From contig JBDLTZ010000205.1 in assembly GCA_039805565.1 (NCBI GenBank), forward strand, positions 1 through 26,220: a DNA stretch of 26,220 bases. Direction: 5' to 3'. The translations under genes were made by a program, and so were the position numbers. Below the pieces are notes generated by a model. That model saw only the letters and a program-made list of their open reading frames with translations. It was not told where the DNA came from and did no database searches. Shown here in pieces: positions 23,092 to 26,220 of the stretch (positions within the stretch are counted from its first letter, which is position 1; each line of letters opens with the position of its first letter). Origin of the DNA: CALJIC01 sp039805565 (GTDB taxonomy: Bacteria; Chloroflexota; Chloroflexia; Chloroflexales; Roseiflexaceae).

Positions 23092-24327
23092 TCAGCCCGC
23101 CAGGTCCGCGCTGCAGCCCGGCTCCTCCGGCGTGCGGTACACCCCGTCCACGACGCGCGCCGGGTGTACGAAGTGCTGCCGGAGGTGTGGGATGTACTCG
23201 AGGAACAGCTCCTCGTGGCCCAGCGCGATGTGGTTGAACAGCACGAGGTGCTGGTGGATCTGCCCCATGTCGCCGACGTGCGGCACCACCGGGCGCCCGT
23301 ACGCGCGCGCGAGCAGGCTGATCGTGAGAAACTCGCTGATGCCGCCCTGCCGTACGCAGTCCGCCTGGATGAAGTAGGCCGCGTCGGCCTGCAGGTACGA
23401 CTTGAACGCGATCCGGTTCGGCAGGTGCTCGCCCGCTGCGATCCGCACCGGGGCGATGGCACGCGCGAGCGTCTGGTGCGCCATGACATCGTCGGGGTGC
23501 GTCGGCTCCTCGATCCAGTACGGCCTCATGCCGGCGAGGTCCTGGCAGGCCCGCAGCGCGACCGGCAGTGTCCACTGCTGGTTGGCGTCGAGCATGACCA
23601 GCGCCGACGGGCCGACGGCCTCGCGGACAAGGTGCGCGCGCCCGATGTCGCGCTCGATCTCCCTCGCGCCGACCTTCAGCTTCACCGCCTGGAAGCCGCC
23701 GGCCAGCGCGCGGCGCACGTTCTCGCGCAGCTCCTCGTCGCTGTACTGGAACCAGCCGACCGAGGTGTCGTAGCCGCGGTAGCCGCGCACGAGCACGGCC
23801 TCACGCCTCCCCCGGCCCTCCAGCTCGCGCTCCAGGAGCGCGACGGCCTCGCTCCGCGGCAGCACGTCCTCCAGGTAGCTGAGGTCGAGCAGCGCCACCA
23901 CCTGCTCCGGCGAGAGGTCGAGGAGCAGCCGCCAGAGCGGCACGCCACGGGCCTTCGCCCACAGGTCGAAGCACGCGTTGGTCAGAGCCGCCAGCGCCAG
24001 GTGCACGACGCCCTTGTGGGGACCGAGCCAGCGGTACTGGTGGTGCTCGGCGATCTGGTGAAAGACGGCGCCGAAGTCGGCCATCAGCTCCTCGATCTCC
24101 CGGCCGACGAGCGGCTCGGCGAGCGCCGTGATCGCCTGGCAGACCAGCTCGTTCCCCCCGCCGAGCGTGAAGGCGAGCCCCGTGCCGCCGAGCGGGCCGC
24201 CCGTCTCGAGGAGGACGGCGGCGTAGGCGTACTCCGGCGCGCGGTGGACTGCGTCCGCCCCCTCGCCGGGGTTCAGCTGGAAGCGGGCATCTCGCGTCGT
24301 CACGCGGTCGATGACAGTGGAAGCCAT
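23092..24327 (-). CDS. fucD: L-fuconate dehydratase
   Basis: A 411-residue enolase-superfamily enzyme (mandelate racemase subgroup) that dehydrates L-fuconate to 2-keto-3-deoxy-L-fuconate in the non-phosphorylated L-fucose pathway. The active-site residues line up almost number for number with Xanthomonas FucD: Lys216 and Lys218 in AVKLKVG, Asp247 in VMLDANQQW, Glu273/274 in WIEEP, Glu300 in AAGEH and His350 in VVPHVGD. The N-terminal capping region with GGGNELVCQAI is also FucD-like. GAGG precedes the ATG, and the gene starts 9 nt after the mutarotase stop, so the two are one operon. The other pathway enzymes are not in the window. Confidence 0.9.
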   Translation of the reverse strand: MASTVIDRVTTRDARFQLNPGEGADAVHRAPEYAYAAVLLETGGPLGGTGLAFTLGGGNELVCQAITALAEPLVGREIEELMADFGAVFHQIAEHHQYRWLGPHKGVVHLALAALTNACFDLWAKARGVPLWRLLLDLSPEQVVALLDLSYLEDVLPRSEAVALLERELEGRGRREAVLVRGYRGYDTSVGWFQYSDEELRENVRRALAGGFQAVKLKVGAREIERDIGRAHLVREAVGPSALVMLDANQQWTLPVALRACQDLAGMRPYWIEEPTHPDDVMAHQTLARAIAPVRIAAGEHLPNRIAFKSYLQADAAYFIQADCVRQGGISEFLTISLLARAYGRPVVPHVGDMGQIHQHLVLFNHIALGHEELFLEYIPHLRQHFVHPARVVDGVYRTPEEPGCSADLAG

Positions 24328-24336
24328 GGCACCTCG

Positions 24337-24666
24337 CTACACCTGGAAGAACACCTGCTCCATCGCGGCCCACCACTCACCGGGGGAGCGGGTGGCGATC
24401 GGCCGCTGCATCGGCTCCATGATGTCCCACCACTCGCGCATGCGCGGGGCCTCCGCAAGCCGGGCCATGCGCGCCTCGTACTCGTCGTCGGGCCCGACGT
24501 ACTCGAAGTAGGCGAACAGCGTGGAGTCCTTCCAGAAGATCGAGTAGTTCTGGATGCCGGCCTCGTGGATGGCGTCGGCGATCTCTGGCCAGATCGCCGC
24601 GTGGTAGCGCTTGTACTCCTCGATCCGCTCGGGGTCGACCCCGATCACCTGCCCGAACCGTCGCAT
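24337..24666 (-). CDS. L-rhamnose mutarotase family (RhaM/YiiL)
   Basis: A 109-residue RhaM-family protein: GQVIGVDPERIEEYKRYHAA with the active-site His, IWPEIADAIHEAGIQNYSIF, LFAYFEYVG and EWWDIMEPMQ. RhaM interconverts the anomers of L-rhamnose. Here the partner gene is L-fuconate dehydratase, so the physiological sugar is more likely L-fucose or a relative, which is inference. ATG 24666 is chosen because a GGGAGGGAG site precedes it and the conserved domain starts at once. The frame stays open to 24870, but those residues are unrelated to the family. It is first in a two-gene operon. Confidence 0.9.
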   Translation of the reverse strand: MRRFGQVIGVDPERIEEYKRYHAAIWPEIADAIHEAGIQNYSIFWKDSTLFAYFEYVGPDDEYEARMARLAEAPRMREWWDIMEPMQRPIATRSPGEWWAAMEQVFFQV

Positions 24667-24895
24667 CGACGTGCTCCCTCCCGCACCACGCTGGCGTGCT
24701 GCGCTATCATCCTTCCTGCTCGATATCATCGTACAGGTCGCGCCCGTTGGCAACTGGCGTGCCGCCTGGGAGGAGCGCTGCAGAGCGTCGGGGTCTGGGG
24801 CAGGCGCAGAGCTCGCAACCGGCAAGCCTTTCAACCTACTCACCCGGATCCTCATCGACACGACGGGCACGACCCTCTCCTTTACATGTGTGTCG

Positions 24896-25549
24896 CTAGA
24901 GCCTGCCCTGTTCAGTAACCGCTATGACGGTGCGACAGAGCGCTTCGAGACCAGGCTTAGTTGTGATCACGACTGGCAGCCTGGCCGGCGCCTGAGACGT
25001 GTACGGAATGCTGGCCTTGTGGTGCATCGGAGTGGAGCTCCATACCACAAGCAGCTGCGCCCAGAGCACGTGCGGCCGAGCCTCGGTGGACGTATGGGCC
25101 CGGCCGCTGCCGTCGACGAGCCGCGCGACGACGCGCGTATGCTGAAGCCCGAAGCGCAGCTCCTGGTGTTGCACGCTGGTCCCGCCGATCACGAGCAGCC
25201 GTAGCCAGCCACAGTCCTCCAGCGCGCGTGCCATGTGGCGCACAGCCCGGCGCTGGCTGGAGCCACCGCAGACGGCGCAGTTCGCCGGCAGAACCACCAC
25301 AGCTCGCCGCCCTGGCCACCAGCTGGCTGCGAGCTGGCCGCAGGGTGGGTGTACGCAGACGCAGACGAACTGCGCGAGGGTGGCACGGACGCGCGGCAGC
25401 TTGTCAGCCGCGATGTTCTGCTTGCCCGGCCGCGTGAGCCCGGCAGCCTCGATTGCGGCCCGCGCCTCAGCGCGGGCATCGGGGGTGGTGAAGCCCTCGC
25501 CGGCGAGAAACGCATCTATGTTGAGAGGAGCTCGAGTTGGTGCGCTCAT
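24896..25549 (-). CDS. Uncharacterised Cys-containing protein, DUF2325-like C-terminus
   Basis: A 217-residue protein I cannot name. The N-terminal part (PLNIDAFLAGEGF, then an Ala-rich helix and LTRPGKQNIAADKLPRV) resembles a small DNA- or RNA-binding helical domain. The middle holds clustered cysteines (VCVCVHPPC near 62-70 and CAVCGGS near 91-97), possible zinc ligands. The C-terminal half reads LLVIGGTSVQHQELR, LLVVWSSTPMHHKAS and PVVITTKPGLEALC. This follows the DUF2325 pattern of a VGG strand, a T..SH/HK motif and a final helix. AGGA lies 6 nt before the ATG. It starts 77 nt after the RmuC stop on the same strand and may once have been cotranscribed with it. Function unknown. Confidence 0.7.
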   Translation of the reverse strand: MSAPTRAPLNIDAFLAGEGFTTPDARAEARAAIEAAGLTRPGKQNIAADKLPRVRATLAQFVCVCVHPPCGQLAASWWPGRRAVVVLPANCAVCGGSSQRRAVRHMARALEDCGWLRLLVIGGTSVQHQELRFGLQHTRVVARLVDGSGRAHTSTEARPHVLWAQLLVVWSSTPMHHKASIPYTSQAPARLPVVITTKPGLEALCRTVIAVTEQGRL

Positions 25550-25626
25550 CTCGAATCCTGTATGACATCCCAGTAGGGGCGAGCTGGCTTTGGGAGAAGC
25601 TCAGCCTGCTCTGCCGCCAGGGAGTA

Positions 25627-26145
25627 TCAGTCAGCTGCGGACAACGCCGATGAAGCCTGAGGTAGTAGCTCGGGTTGGCTGAACAGGCGCACGGTTTCAC
25701 TTACCAGAGTCAGATCCGGCGGAGGCGCAGTGCCGATGCCCATGCTGTGCATGCGCCGCGCGCTCGCCAGGAGGCGGTTCTCGATGCTCCCGACGCTGGC
25801 GTTGTAAGCATCGACGCTCTGGGTCAGACTCTTGCCGAGCTTACTCAGGTGCCCTGCTACCGTGCCCAAACGCTCGTACACCTCGGCGCCGAGCTGCTGG
25901 ATTTTGCGTGCGTCCGCGGCGATCTGCGCCTCGCGCCATCCCATCGCGGCGGACTTCAACAGCGCGATCAGCGTGTTGGGACTCGCCAAGACCACCCCCT
26001 TGCCCAATGCGTAGTCCAGCAAGGTGTGGTCATACTCCAGCGCCGCGTGGTAGAACAGCTCCCCAGGGATGAAGATGACAGTAAACTCGTAGGCCCCTTC
26101 TATAGCTGGCGGAAATAGGTCTGGTCGGTGTTGGCAGGACAGGTG
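25627..26145 (-). pseudogene. rmuC: RmuC C-terminal part, 5' end missing
   Basis: About 170 residues of the RmuC nuclease-like domain are readable. FTVIFIPGELFYHAALEYD is followed by LLDYALGKGVVLASPNTLIA, then the coiled-coil ends LGAEVYERLGTVAGHLSKLG and QSVDAYNASVGSIENRLL. RmuC limits recombination between short inverted repeats and is normally 350-500 residues, so roughly the N-terminal half is absent. The frame closes with TGA at 26146-26148, and homology fades beyond about 26118. Just beyond, on the other strand, a new gene starts at 26191. The simplest reading is that an insertion or rearrangement near 26145 cut the gene. An assembly break is also possible. Confidence 0.75.
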
Positions 26146-26190
26146 TCAAGTGTTATGCTGAAGCGACCTTGGTAACGAAAGGCCGCTCCG

Positions 26191-26220
26191 ATGCGCGAGA
26201 AGCAGTTCACGCTGAGCCGA
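26191..26220 (+). CDS. Start of an unidentified gene at the window edge
   Basis: Ten codons (MREKQFTLSR) follow AAAGG, 8 nt upstream, and run off the end of the window. The basic start and its position beside a truncated rmuC suggest a transposase of an inserted element. Ten residues cannot prove it. Confidence 0.3.
   Translation, partial: MREKQFTLSR

Overview
The window is GC-rich chromosomal DNA, most likely from a filamentous member of the Chloroflexota (Roseiflexus/Kouleothrix-like). This rests on the large PAS/GAF kinases, a kaiB-kaiC locus without kaiA, a STAND ATPase with an N-terminal helix-turn-helix, and transposase types common in that phylum. The assignment is inference from gene content. 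No rRNA, tRNA or CRISPR array was seen.

Positions 1-1030 are a graveyard of insertion sequences. A minus-strand DDE transposase is broken by frameshifts and a stop, with a plus-strand scrap of an IS3/IS481-type integrase core inside it. A plus-strand XRE-NB-ARC-TPR (STAND) protein (1034-3487) starts almost exactly at the lost transposase's N-terminus.

Positions 18625 down to 3655 hold eleven genes, all on the minus strand, many overlapping by 4-8 nt. In transcription order they are: a GAF-PAS-PAS HisKA_3 kinase, a NarL-type regulator, a stand-alone degenerate receiver, a REC-GAF-GGDEF cyclase, a DUF4118-multi-PAS HisKA_2 kinase, a REC-PAS-kinase-REC hybrid, KaiC, a canonical KaiB, a divergent KaiB-like protein, a PAS-HisKA_2 kinase, and a HAD phosphatase fused to a HerA/FtsK-like ATPase. 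It reads as a KaiA-less timing or energy-sensing module wired to phosphorelay and c-di-GMP outputs. The divergent KaiB is translationally coupled to a kinase, like a SasA split in two. The pseudo-receiver recalls the one fused in CikA.

Positions 18626-20760 are regulatory and partly eroded. They hold two palindromes, a small Ada-type zinc-binding protein, a good sigma70-type promoter (19567-19595), and two copies of what I recognise as the yybP-ykoY manganese riboswitch (19646-19756 and 20217-20329). These flank a small four-helix membrane protein. The second riboswitch now leads into a truncated SPFH/prohibitin fragment.

Positions 20767-22987 encode a DedA-family membrane protein and a ferric-reductase/NADPH-oxidase-like flavocytochrome. 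On the minus strand, 24666-23092 is a two-gene sugar-acid operon (RhaM-type mutarotase, then L-fuconate dehydratase). Next come a Cys-containing protein with a DUF2325-like C-terminus (24896-25549) and the C-terminal part of RmuC (25627-26145), whose 5' part is missing. At the right edge, ten codons of a plus-strand gene begin, possibly from an inserted element.
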